From Ignavibacteriae bacterium HGW-Ignavibacteriae-1 (GTDB taxonomy: Bacteria > Bacteroidota > Ignavibacteria > Kapaibacteriales > UBA2268): DNA of 64,000 bases. How positions within the stretch are numbered: the stretch's first letter is position 1; each line of letters starts with the position of its first letter. The notes under the pieces were generated by a model that was not told the origin of the DNA, searched no databases, and was given only the letters and a program-made list of their open reading frames with translations. A program made the position numbers and the translations under genes. The stretch is from NCBI GenBank assembly GCA_002839825.1, contig PGYU01000004.1:1-64000 (forward strand). Reading direction: 5' to 3'. Shown here piece after piece: positions 49,243 to 57,802 of this stretch.

Positions 49243-51495
49243 TCATTTAATTTTTACAATACGAAAGGCTTTATTTTTTGTTTGATTACTTACAGATAGT
49301 GTATATACACCTTGTGATAAGTGGCTACAATCAATATTCAAATCCCCTGATTGATTTCGCAGAACAATAATTTCACGTCCCTGGAGGTCGAATACCTTTA
49401 AATCGAAATTGCCCAAAAATTCCTCACCCGGATCGAAAGAGAAATTATCTGAAAATGGATTAGGATAAATTATAGCTTGTGGATTAGTATCAATTTTCGA
49501 GGCTTTGGTAAAATTTGGAATAGCTATAACTGTAATTGAATTTTTGGGGAATTCGTAGTATCGTGAAATTGTTTTCTTACTAATTTTCGGGACAATATTA
49601 AGTGGGTTTATTATATCGTTAACGTCATGATGATGATTGGAGCTGATTTCATAAATAGTGCCTGTTTGACCTAAAAATTTCTCATTCAAATCAAGTTCGG
49701 TGTTGACAGATTCAAAAGGGTGTGCATTTACAACCGCCAGATACAATGTATCACCTTTGGATGAAGCTAAAGTATTCAGCCAAGGCGCTCCATAAATAGG
49801 CAGTATTCCCATTATTTCACGAGTATAATACTTTTCAACATCAACATTAACTGGGTAAATTTTGCTTCCTGTGGTATTACTCAAAAGTTTGATTGCCTGA
49901 TAACCTACATTTCCCCAAATGACACGTCGCTTTGTAATTGGATGCTCACCTGTTTTGAAAAATGAAATAGCAAATGTTCTTTCGGCAAATTTAAGCATTT
50001 TAGGATTTTTTACATGAGAAATTTGAGTATTTGCATCCCACAAGCCTTGTTCCAAGGTTAATGAGCGCCAGTTTGTGTCTAAGTACCAATCTTGGGGTTT
50101 TCCGTAACTCATAAACCATTCAGTTGATGCAGCTTGAACATGTGGTAGTAAATTTGCGTCTTCCAGCCATCCGTAAACTGTACGGAAATAAAGTTCGAAA
50201 TGTGTCCAACCTCCGACTATACTAAAATATAGTTCCATATCAGTATGTTCTTCCTTGGTATAGCCGCTTTGAGCGGGATGGTAACCATAATAGTCGGCAT
50301 CTGTTTTAATAGTATCCATCAATGTTTTGAAGTAATCCTCTCCATGCCAAACGTCAGCAGCTAAAATTAATTTAATCTTATTATCGGATTTTAACATTTC
50401 ACGTCGAAAATCGAAATATTCATAAGCATATTCCTGTGGTCGAAACCATTGTTCATTGCCAACTTCCCAGTATTTAACGTTGAATGGTTCTGCATATCCA
50501 TGCTCCATTCGTAATTTACCGAATTGGGTATTTATGTCACCATTGCAATATTCAACCCATCCACCGGCAAGCTCGGGCCAACCATTGTCATAATTTGCTG
50601 TGATATGCGGAACAGTATTAATTAATTTGCAAAAATTAAGAAATTCAATTGTACCGAAATCAAATCTTTGTGATAATCTTAATGGTGGTGGGTCAATATT
50701 TGGTGATTGTCTTTTATCAATGTCTCCAACGCCATAATGCCAAAATGATGCATATGTATCTGCAAACGAACCACCCGGATATCGCAAAATACCCATATCC
50801 CAATCTTTAAGTAAATCATAATACTCTCGTCGTACCCCTAATACATTATTGGTCGGCATACAAGAGGATTCGTCCAAATCTATAGATCCTGTTCCATTTA
50901 ATCCTATAACTAATGCTACTTTGTTTTGTCCTGAAATTGGTGGGATGATTGTTGTGTATTTATACCATTCATCACTTGGAGAATCGAATTTGTGGGAATA
51001 AAGTAAATTATCAAAGTCATCATCATAAACTCTAATTTCAATGTTGCCGCTTTCAACTTTGCCTCGGCAATAAAAATACAGTTCGAGACTAACCGTATCG
51101 TCAACATAAACTTTTTGATATGCGCCCGCAAAGTCATTTAAACCGTTTTCTATTCTGACCAAATTTCTACCGTTTTCGTTATATCCACCGGCAATTCGCG
51201 AAATCACATTCGACTCACTCTCACCGTATTTTTTCCAATCTTTCAACCAATTATTCGAAGTATCTGTATAATCAAATCCGCGGTTTAAAAATTCTTGCGA
51301 CCAGAATCCGAATGGACCATTAACGAAATCGCGAATAAATTCTATAAATCCACCAAAATGAAGATTCGAGATAGTGTCTTTTGCAGGAGAATCCAATTCG
51401 ATTTTTAAGTAAGCCTCTTGTTGCGACTTTAAGCTCACCAAATTTGTCATTGCTATGACAATAATCGCTAAAAGAATATTATATTTGTGTTTCAT
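49243..51495 (-). CDS. GH51-like alpha-L-arabinofuranosidase with T9SS sorting domain
   Basis: A 750-aa secreted glycoside hydrolase. A signal peptide leads into a carbohydrate-binding beta-sandwich (about residues 100-215, with SLELYFYCRGKVESGN) that interrupts the start of the TIM barrel. The barrel then runs from MGILRYPGGSFADTY to about residue 540. The acid/base Glu is in KYWEVGNEQWF (about residue 348), and the candidate nucleophile Glu is in QAASTEWFMSYG (about 457). The last 80 residues are a T9SS type A domain (IYPNPFSDNFSF, DLKVFDLQGREIIV, SQGVYTLSVS). I infer cleavage of arabinose side chains from plant or algal glycans outside the cell. Substrate specificity needs an enzyme assay. 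No other CAZyme gene is in the window. Confidence 0.82.
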   Translation of the reverse strand: MKHKYNILLAIIVIAMTNLVSLKSQQEAYLKIELDSPAKDTISNLHFGGFIEFIRDFVNGPFGFWSQEFLNRGFDYTDTSNNWLKDWKKYGESESNVISRIAGGYNENGRNLVRIENGLNDFAGAYQKVYVDDTVSLELYFYCRGKVESGNIEIRVYDDDFDNLLYSHKFDSPSDEWYKYTTIIPPISGQNKVALVIGLNGTGSIDLDESSCMPTNNVLGVRREYYDLLKDWDMGILRYPGGSFADTYASFWHYGVGDIDKRQSPNIDPPPLRLSQRFDFGTIEFLNFCKLINTVPHITANYDNGWPELAGGWVEYCNGDINTQFGKLRMEHGYAEPFNVKYWEVGNEQWFRPQEYAYEYFDFRREMLKSDNKIKLILAADVWHGEDYFKTLMDTIKTDADYYGYHPAQSGYTKEEHTDMELYFSIVGGWTHFELYFRTVYGWLEDANLLPHVQAASTEWFMSYGKPQDWYLDTNWRSLTLEQGLWDANTQISHVKNPKMLKFAERTFAISFFKTGEHPITKRRVIWGNVGYQAIKLLSNTTGSKIYPVNVDVEKYYTREIMGILPIYGAPWLNTLASSKGDTLYLAVVNAHPFESVNTELDLNEKFLGQTGTIYEISSNHHHDVNDIINPLNIVPKISKKTISRYYEFPKNSITVIAIPNFTKASKIDTNPQAIIYPNPFSDNFSFDPGEEFLGNFDLKVFDLQGREIIVLRNQSGDLNIDCSHLSQGVYTLSVSNQTKNKAFRIVKIK

Positions 51496-51575
51496 AGAAT
51501 TAAATTTTTTGAAAATTATATATATTCAAAGTTAACAATAACAAGGTTAATATCAAAGGGAAAAAGGTTGTTTTT

Positions 51576-52577
51576 ATGTCGTCGTTACAATATAAAGCAT
51601 TTTATGTCGAAGAAGTCTCTCCAAATACATTTGTCAGAAGTATTATCGAATTGCCGATAGATAGTTTGCCCGATAACGATGTTTTAATCAAAGTTCATTA
51701 TTCCTCACTTAATTACAAAGACGCCCTTTCATCTAAAGGGCACAAAGGTGTATCGAAATATTATCCGCATACTCCCGGTATTGATGCTGCAGGAGTAGTC
51801 GTTGAATCAAAAGTGTCGGAGTTTACAGCCGGTGACGAAGTAATTGTAACAGGATATGACTTGGGTATGAATACTTCGGGTGGATTTGGCGAATACATCA
51901 AAGTTCCGGCTTCGTGGATTGTCAAAAAGCCCGAAACTCTGACTTTAAAAGAATCTATGATACTTGGTACAGCAGGTTTTACAGCGGGAATTTGCATCAC
52001 CGAACTTCAAAATCATAATGTAATGCCCGGTATGGGCAAAGTGTTAGTTACAGGAGCAACGGGTGGCGTTGGTTCATTGGCTGTTTCGATATTAGCGAAA
52101 ATCGGCTACGAAGTTGTTGCTTCAACAAGCAAATTGCATTACGAAGAGTTTTTGCTCAAAATGGGTGCTACAGAAGTAGTCCGCAAAAATATGATTCTCG
52201 ACCTGACGGCGCGTCCTCTGCTTTCTGGGCAATGGCTCGGTGTAGTTGAAAATGTTGGTGGTGGTACATTGTCTTCGGTGATACGTTCTACTCAACAGCA
52301 TGGTTGCGTTTGCGTGGTTGGTAACGTCGGGGGAGACGTACTCACAACATCGGTTTATCCGTTTATCTTACGCGGTGTAACTCTTTGTGGGATTGATTCT
52401 GCTTCCCGTCCGATGAACTTAAGAACCAATATTTGGGATAAATTGGCAACCGATTGGAAAGTAGAACTGCCCCAATCATTTGTGAATGTTGTAAAATTAG
52501 ATTCGCTATCTCGCGAAATTGATAAGATTCTTGACGGAAAACAAACCGGAAGAGTAGTCTTAGAGCATGACCACTAA
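51576..52577 (+). CDS. YhdH/AcuI family NADPH-dependent acrylyl-CoA reductase or quinone oxidoreductase
   Basis: Zinc-independent medium-chain dehydrogenase, 333 aa. The N-terminal GroES-like domain has SSLNYKDALSSKGHKGVSK and PHTPGIDAAGVV, typical of AcuI/YhdH. The Rossmann domain has VLVTGATGGVGSLAVSILAK. The later GTAGFTAGICI and LCGIDSASRPM blocks are also family features. AcuI reduces acrylyl-CoA to propionyl-CoA; other members reduce quinones or enals. The surrounding acyl-CoA and B12 mutase genes make the acyl-CoA role more likely, though this is inference. It stands alone, divergent from the arabinofuranosidase. Confidence 0.9.
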   Translation: MSSLQYKAFYVEEVSPNTFVRSIIELPIDSLPDNDVLIKVHYSSLNYKDALSSKGHKGVSKYYPHTPGIDAAGVVVESKVSEFTAGDEVIVTGYDLGMNTSGGFGEYIKVPASWIVKKPETLTLKESMILGTAGFTAGICITELQNHNVMPGMGKVLVTGATGGVGSLAVSILAKIGYEVVASTSKLHYEEFLLKMGATEVVRKNMILDLTARPLLSGQWLGVVENVGGGTLSSVIRSTQQHGCVCVVGNVGGDVLTTSVYPFILRGVTLCGIDSASRPMNLRTNIWDKLATDWKVELPQSFVNVVKLDSLSREIDKILDGKQTGRVVLEHDH

Positions 52578-52602
52578 TCCGGTCTATTTAATCTAAATAA
52601 AT

Positions 52603-53742
52603 TTATTTGAGTAAACTTCTGGCGATAACCAATCTTTGGATTTCGCTTGTACCTTCGTATATTTCGGTGATTTTCGCATCGCGGTAATAACGCTCGGCAT
52701 TGAAATCTTCAGTATAGCCGAATCCACCGTGTATCTGAATGGCTTTGTTGGCACAAAACATAGCTGCTTCCGAAGCATCTAATTTTGCCATTGCCGCTTC
52801 ACGGGAATAATCCATTCCTTCGTTTTTCATTTTACTTGCTCGCCAAGTAAGCAACCAAGCAGCTTCGTAACGTACCCACATATCGGCTATCATCCACTGG
52901 ATAGCTTGGAAATTTGAAATTGGTTGGTCAAATTGGAAGCGTTCTTTTGAATATTTTATCGCATCTTCAATTGCCGCACGAGCTATTCCCAATGCTTGAG
53001 AAGCAATTCCAAGTCTGCCGCCGTCCAAAGTCACCATTGCAACTTTAAATCCCTTGTTGAGTTCGCCCAAAAGTGCTTCTTTTGGTAATTCGACATTTTC
53101 TAAAATAATTTCGGCAGTAGAGGATGATTTGATACCAAGTTTACGCTCTAATTTGCCCACATAGCATCCCAGTGTACCTTTTTCGATGATGAATGCCGAA
53201 ATACCTTTAACTTTTTGCGATGGGTCAGTAGATGCAATCAAGATGTAAATTTCGGCTTCGTTACCGTTAGTAGCCCATAATTTTGCACCATTCAAAATCC
53301 ATTTGTCACCTTGCAATACAGCAGTAGTTTTCGTAGCACCGGCATCAGAGCCTGCGCCTGATTCGCTGAGTGAAAATGCCCCGATTTTATTCCCTGAAAG
53401 CAAATCCGGCAAATACTTTTGCTTTTGCTCCTCAGTCCCGAAACGATAAATCGGGTCGCAAACCAAAGACGAATGTGCCGAAATAATCACACCTGTCGAG
53501 GCGCACCATCGCGAAACTTCCTCAACTGCCAGCATGTACGAAATATAATCCATGTCGGCGCCACCATAATCCGAAGGATAAGCAATGCCCATCAAACCGA
53601 GTTCGCCTGCTTCTTTGATAATGTCAGCAGGGAATCTGTGATTGCGTTCATTTTCCGCCGCCACAGGTCCAATGCGTTCTTTGGCGAATTTATGCACCAT
53701 TTCTTTTAGCATAATTTGCTCTTCTGTCAACAAATAATCCAT
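52603..53742 (-). CDS. Acyl-CoA dehydrogenase (short-chain, butyryl-CoA type)
   Basis: FAD enzyme, 379 aa, that introduces the 2,3-double bond of an acyl-CoA. N-terminal helical domain, FAD/substrate site (GAFSLSESGAGSDAG, then WILNGAKLWATNGNEA), and C-terminal helices (FCANKAIQIHGGFGYTEDF). The catalytic base is the Glu of IYEGTSEIQRLVIA. Substrate length is inferred to be short or branched, since the sequence is closest in style to butyryl-CoA dehydrogenases. It transfers electrons to ETF, which is not in this window. It is convergent with acuI; only 25 bp separates their stops. Confidence 0.94.
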   Translation of the reverse strand: MDYLLTEEQIMLKEMVHKFAKERIGPVAAENERNHRFPADIIKEAGELGLMGIAYPSDYGGADMDYISYMLAVEEVSRWCASTGVIISAHSSLVCDPIYRFGTEEQKQKYLPDLLSGNKIGAFSLSESGAGSDAGATKTTAVLQGDKWILNGAKLWATNGNEAEIYILIASTDPSQKVKGISAFIIEKGTLGCYVGKLERKLGIKSSSTAEIILENVELPKEALLGELNKGFKVAMVTLDGGRLGIASQALGIARAAIEDAIKYSKERFQFDQPISNFQAIQWMIADMWVRYEAAWLLTWRASKMKNEGMDYSREAAMAKLDASEAAMFCANKAIQIHGGFGYTEDFNAERYYRDAKITEIYEGTSEIQRLVIARSLLK

Positions 53743-53909
53743 ATAATCCTCATTCGTAATAATTATTCTGAAATTTCATTTCCTAATTTTTTAAATATAT
53801 CAAATCATAACATCTTACCAAAACTTTAAATTCGATTTGTTCATAAAATTTAACAAAAAAGTGATACTTAAACGACATCATAAAGTATAAAAGAGATTAT
53901 ATTTGAGCA

Positions 53910-55007
53910 ATGGAAAGAAAAATTATCCACATAGATATGGACGCCTTTTTTGTGGCAGTAGAGCAACGCGACAACCCAAGTTTGCGTGGTAAACCCGTTG
54001 TGGTTGGCAGTCCGCACAAAAGGGGAGTGATTGCCGCAGCAAGTTACGAAGCGCGGAAATACGGGATATTTTCTGCGATGCCTTCTATTGTGGCTGCCCG
54101 AAAATGCAAAAATTTGATATTCGTTCCCGGGCGATTCCAAGCCTATAAAGAAGCCTCAGAGCAAATCATGCAAGTATTTTACGAATATACTGACCAAGTT
54201 GAGCCACTTTCATTGGACGAAGCCTATCTCGATGTAACCACAAACAAAATGGGTAATCCATCGGCGACTATAATAGCTAAAGAAATCAAAGCCCGAATAA
54301 AGGAATCTACCGAGTTGACGGCATCTGCCGGAGTGTCCTTCAATAAATTTTTGGCAAAAGTAGGCTCTGATTTCAACAAACCCGATGGATTGTGCGTAAT
54401 AACTCCTACAACTTCAACAAAATTCATCGAAGCGTTGAAAATTGAAAAATTCCCCGGAGTTGGCAAAGTGACAGCCCGAAAATTGCATGAATTGGGGATT
54501 TCGACCGGAAAAGATTTGAAAAAACTTACTCAAGAATCATTAATAAATCAATTCGGCAAATTCGGCGAATATCTCTTCAACATGTCTCATGGTATTGACA
54601 ATCGCGAAGTCATCGCAGAACGCATTCGCAAATCAATCGGTGCCGAAAGAACTTTTGGCGAAGACATTCTTGATGAAGCAAAATTGCTCGAATCATTGAA
54701 GCGAATTGCCGAAATCTTAGACAAAAGAATAAAAAAATCGAATTCGTCCGGCAAAACTTTGACACTTAAAATTAAATATTTCGATTTCGAGATTACAACA
54801 CGTTCCAAAACAGTCTTCAATCCAATTTCGGAAATTAACGAAGTTTTCGCACTTGCCCAAGAACTCTTTTACACACCTAAAGCTCCATTCAAAAGAGTGC
54901 GTTTGCTCGGCTTATCATTATCCAATTTGGACAATCATGAAATCAATATTGGCGACCAGTTGAAATTGAATTTTCGTGAACATCATAAGTTGAAAGTTGG
55001 GCTGTAA
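53910..55007 (+). CDS. dinB: DNA polymerase IV (Y-family, translesion)
   Basis: Error-prone translesion polymerase, 365 aa. The palm has IHIDMDAFFVAVEQ with the first metal Asp and PLSLDEAYLDVT with the catalytic Asp-Glu pair. The HhH thumb (EKFPGVGKVTARKLHELGIS) and little finger (RKSIGAERTFGEDIL) follow. A C-terminal GDQLKLNF is a plausible beta-clamp motif (QLxLF-like). No LexA box is evident in the 167-bp divergent promoter region. The start gives the family N-terminus exactly, with the metal Asp at residue 8. It stands alone as a housekeeping gene between the two acyl-CoA dehydrogenase genes. Confidence 0.95.
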   Translation: MERKIIHIDMDAFFVAVEQRDNPSLRGKPVVVGSPHKRGVIAAASYEARKYGIFSAMPSIVAARKCKNLIFVPGRFQAYKEASEQIMQVFYEYTDQVEPLSLDEAYLDVTTNKMGNPSATIIAKEIKARIKESTELTASAGVSFNKFLAKVGSDFNKPDGLCVITPTTSTKFIEALKIEKFPGVGKVTARKLHELGISTGKDLKKLTQESLINQFGKFGEYLFNMSHGIDNREVIAERIRKSIGAERTFGEDILDEAKLLESLKRIAEILDKRIKKSNSSGKTLTLKIKYFDFEITTRSKTVFNPISEINEVFALAQELFYTPKAPFKRVRLLGLSLSNLDNHEINIGDQLKLNFREHHKLKVGL

Positions 55008-55071
55008 TGCTTTTAAAATATCCGATATTACAAATCGTACTTTTCAATAAGTGAATGAACAAAGGTGAAAT

Positions 55072-55326
55072 ATGCTTAGTGAATATCTAAATGAAGCAAT
55101 CAAACAAGCTAAATATGAAATTTTAGAAGATGATAATTCCATCTATGCTGAAATTCCTGCTTGTCCGGGTGTTTATGCAAATGCGAAATCATTCGAAGAA
55201 TGCCGAACTTTATTAATAGAGGTTTTGGAAGAGTGGCTTTTCTTGAGATTGCGAAAGAATTTGCAAATCCCCACAATATCAAATATTGATTTGAACATGA
55301 CCAAAACTGCCGATGCCTCCTATTAA
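55072..55326 (+). CDS. hicB: HicB-family antitoxin
   Basis: Antitoxin of a type II HicBA module, 84 aa. The partial RNase-H-like HicB fold is visible: AEIPACPGVYANAKSFEECR followed by LLIEVLEEWLFLRLRK. There is no separate C-terminal DNA-binding domain, so it is the short form. Its 3' end overlaps the hicA start by 14 bp. HicB-first order is one of the two known arrangements. It neutralises HicA and probably represses its own operon. Confidence 0.88.
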   Translation: MLSEYLNEAIKQAKYEILEDDNSIYAEIPACPGVYANAKSFEECRTLLIEVLEEWLFLRLRKNLQIPTISNIDLNMTKTADASY

Positions 55327-55531
55327 ACCAATCAAGCGCCGTGAACTTGTTTACTATTTGAAGAAAGTCGGGTTTGACGGACCTTTCTCCGGTGGTAAAC
55401 ATCAATTTATGGAAAAAAATGACTTGGTTCTTACATTACCAAATCCGCATGAATCTGATATTTCGAAATCATTACTGCTAAAAATTCTAAAACAAGCTGG
55501 TATTGACAAAGAAGTATGGACAGCTTTATAA
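55313..55531 (+). CDS. hicA: HicA-family mRNA interferase toxin
   Basis: Small dsRBD-like mRNA interferase, 72 aa, that cleaves mRNA when free. The catalytic histidine lies in FSGGKHQFMEK, the standard HicA motif, and the N-terminus (KRRELVYYLKKVGFDG) and C-terminus (SLLLKILKQAGIDKE) also fit. The start overlaps hicB, so translation is probably coupled. The pair is complete and intact. It interrupts a metabolic neighbourhood between dinB and an acyl-CoA dehydrogenase gene. Confidence 0.9.
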   Translation: MPPIKPIKRRELVYYLKKVGFDGPFSGGKHQFMEKNDLVLTLPNPHESDISKSLLLKILKQAGIDKEVWTAL

Positions 55532-55675
55532 AATAAAATGTATTAGTTAAGTTAAACTCATATGCACATTATTATGATTTTACCTTCACAATCAACTAAA
55601 AACAAACAAAAATAAAATTAATTGAAATATATCTCGTTTACCGAAATTAATGACTTTACATAATTACGGTAGAAT

Positions 55676-56833
55676 ATGTCAATAAATAGGAATTTAACCA
55701 ACGAGCAAATTTTTTTACGAGATTCAGTTAGGCGCTTTGCCGAAGAGGTTATCAAACCTCAAGCGAAAGATTTGGACGAGAAAGAGGAGTTTTCATACGA
55801 AATAACTGCACAAATGGCGGAAATGGGATTTCTGGGAGCCTTCTTGCCCGAAAAGTACGGCGGAAGCGGGCTCGACTATCTATCGTATATTATCATTGTC
55901 GAAGAAATTGCCCGTGTTGACAGCTCTCAAGCAGCAACTATTGCCGCTCATAATTCACTCGGCACCGGTCCTATTTATGATTACGGCAGCGATGAACAAA
56001 AGGAAAATTACCTCCCTCAACTTGCAGGTGGCAAATTATGGGGCTTTGGTTTGACTGAACCCGAAGCCGGCTCTGATGCCGGGAATACCAAGACCCGCGC
56101 TTATCAAGAGCAAGGCGAATGGACTATTAACGGGTCGAAAATCTTCATTACCAATGCTTCTACAGACATTACCTTAGGCTCTACGGTTTTGGCTGTGACA
56201 GGTCAGCAACCCGACGGCAGAAAAGAGTTCACATCCTTCATTGTCGAAAATTCAAATCCCGGAATGGAATGTCGCCAAATGAAAGGCAAAATGATGTGGC
56301 GTTCATCGAATACTTCTGAGCTTTATTTCTCCGATTGCAAAGTGACTAATGAGTATATCTTAGGCAAACGTGGTGATGGATTCAAGCAAATGCTGGCAAC
56401 TTTGGACAAAGGACGACTTTCAATAGCCGCTATGGGATTGGGTTTGGCTCAAGGTGCTTTTGAATCGGCTCTTAATTATGCAAAACAAAGAAAAACCTTC
56501 GGACGTGCGATTTCTACATATCAATCGAATGCTTTCAAGCTTGCAGACATTGATATGGGAATCGAACTTGCCCGAAATTATTTATATGAAGTGTGTCGTA
56601 TGGCGGCTCGCGGTGAAAAAATCACAAAAGAATCTGCAATTGCAAAATTATATTGCTCCGAATTAGCCCACAAAGCCGCAGACCATTGCGTCCAAATACA
56701 CGGCGGATACGGGCTGATGAAGGAATATGATGCAGAGCGATTCTACCGTGACCAAAAATTGCTCGAAATCGGCGAAGGCACTTCCGAAATTCAAAGATTA
56801 GTTATTTCACGTATTATAGGATGTTTCGATTAA
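55676..56833 (+). CDS. Acyl-CoA dehydrogenase (branched-chain type suspected)
   Basis: A second FAD acyl-CoA dehydrogenase, 385 aa, distinct from the one 2 kb to the left. FAD/substrate site: GFGLTEPEAGSDAGNTKTRA, then WTINGSKIFITNAS. The catalytic Glu is in EIGEGTSEIQRLVIS (near residue 371). An HMG-CoA lyase gene follows by 22 bp, and IcmF after that. That order suggests oxidation of a leucine- or valine-derived acyl-CoA (isovaleryl- or isobutyryl-CoA). Which one is not resolved. The start MSINRNLTNEQ is the normal family N-terminus, although no ribosome site is seen. Confidence 0.93.
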   Translation: MSINRNLTNEQIFLRDSVRRFAEEVIKPQAKDLDEKEEFSYEITAQMAEMGFLGAFLPEKYGGSGLDYLSYIIIVEEIARVDSSQAATIAAHNSLGTGPIYDYGSDEQKENYLPQLAGGKLWGFGLTEPEAGSDAGNTKTRAYQEQGEWTINGSKIFITNASTDITLGSTVLAVTGQQPDGRKEFTSFIVENSNPGMECRQMKGKMMWRSSNTSELYFSDCKVTNEYILGKRGDGFKQMLATLDKGRLSIAAMGLGLAQGAFESALNYAKQRKTFGRAISTYQSNAFKLADIDMGIELARNYLYEVCRMAARGEKITKESAIAKLYCSELAHKAADHCVQIHGGYGLMKEYDAERFYRDQKLLEIGEGTSEIQRLVISRIIGCFD

Positions 56834-56855
56834 TTATGCAACATAAGGTTTTGAG

Positions 56856-57707
56856 ATGACTCGCATTATAGAATGTCCGCGCGATGCGATGCAAGGCATT
56901 GAGGAATATATCCCAATAGCGACAAAAGTTAATTATATAAATAAACTTCTGAAAGTAGGGTTCGACACGATTGATTTCGGTTCATTTGTATCTCCGAAAT
57001 CTGTGCCGCAAATGAGAGATACTGCTGAAGTTCTCAGAAAATTGAATCTGAACGGCTCAAGTTCGTTTCTTCTGGCAATTGTAGCGAATTTGCGTGGTGC
57101 TGAAGATGCTGTTATGTTCGATGAAATTGATTTTCTCGGCTTCCCATTTTCTGTATCTGAGACCTTCCAGAAAAAGAATACAAATTCTACGATTGACCAA
57201 TCTTTGGCAAGGGTTGAAGAAATCCACGATACTTGCGTCCGAACCAACAAGGAATTGATAATTTATCTTTCGATGGCGTTCGGCAATCCTTACGGCGACC
57301 CTTGGAGTTTTGACGAAATAGGGCGGCGTGTAGAGCAATTGACCGATTTAGGCGTGAATACTATTGCATTATCGGATACTGTGGGAGTCTCTAACCCGGG
57401 AAATATCAAGCATTTATATTCAAATCTCACTGAAGAATTCCCATTTATTGAATTTGGGGCACATTTACACAGCAGCCCGGACTCGTGGCACGAAAAAATT
57501 CAAGCTGCTTACGATAGCGGTTGTCGCCGGTTTGATGCTGCTCTCAAAGGTTGGGGAGGATGCCCGATGGCACAAGATGATTTGGTTGGCAACGTTGCGA
57601 CCGAAAATTTGATAGCTTTTCTGAAGCAAAATGAGGACGATTTCGAGATAAATGAGCATGAATTCAATCTTGCTCTCGAAGCTGCCAATAGTATTTTCAA
57701 ATTTTAA
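56856..57707 (+). CDS. mvaB: Hydroxymethylglutaryl-CoA lyase
   Basis: Cleaves HMG-CoA to acetyl-CoA and acetoacetate, the last step of leucine degradation. At 283 aa it is the short bacterial form. Metal and active-site motifs are ECPRDAMQ (catalytic Arg-Asp), FVSPKSVPQM, GAHLHS with the metal histidines, and KGWGGCPMAQDD with the catalytic Cys. The TIM-barrel DRE-TIM metallolyase fold is clear. It lies 22 bp after the acyl-CoA dehydrogenase and ends at a strong terminator, so these two genes form a unit. A methylcrotonyl-CoA carboxylase would be expected but is not in view. Confidence 0.92.
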   Translation: MTRIIECPRDAMQGIEEYIPIATKVNYINKLLKVGFDTIDFGSFVSPKSVPQMRDTAEVLRKLNLNGSSSFLLAIVANLRGAEDAVMFDEIDFLGFPFSVSETFQKKNTNSTIDQSLARVEEIHDTCVRTNKELIIYLSMAFGNPYGDPWSFDEIGRRVEQLTDLGVNTIALSDTVGVSNPGNIKHLYSNLTEEFPFIEFGAHLHSSPDSWHEKIQAAYDSGCRRFDAALKGWGGCPMAQDDLVGNVATENLIAFLKQNEDDFEINEHEFNLALEAANSIFKF

Positions 57708-57728
57708 ACCAGAATTTATAATATTGCT

Positions 57729-57762
57729 AAAAGGGAATTCATAAAACAAATTCCCTTTTTTT
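57729..57762 (+). terminator. Rho-independent terminator after the HMG-CoA lyase gene
   Basis: An 11-bp stem AAAAGGGAATT/AATTCCCTTTT with a 9-nt loop and a T-run. It separates the acyl-CoA dehydrogenase/HMG-CoA lyase unit from the fused mutase gene 40 bp downstream, which must have its own promoter or use read-through. Confidence 0.85.
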
Positions 57763-57802
57763 CGTCTATGCAAAAATTATATGACCATTATTTGGAGCTT
57801 TG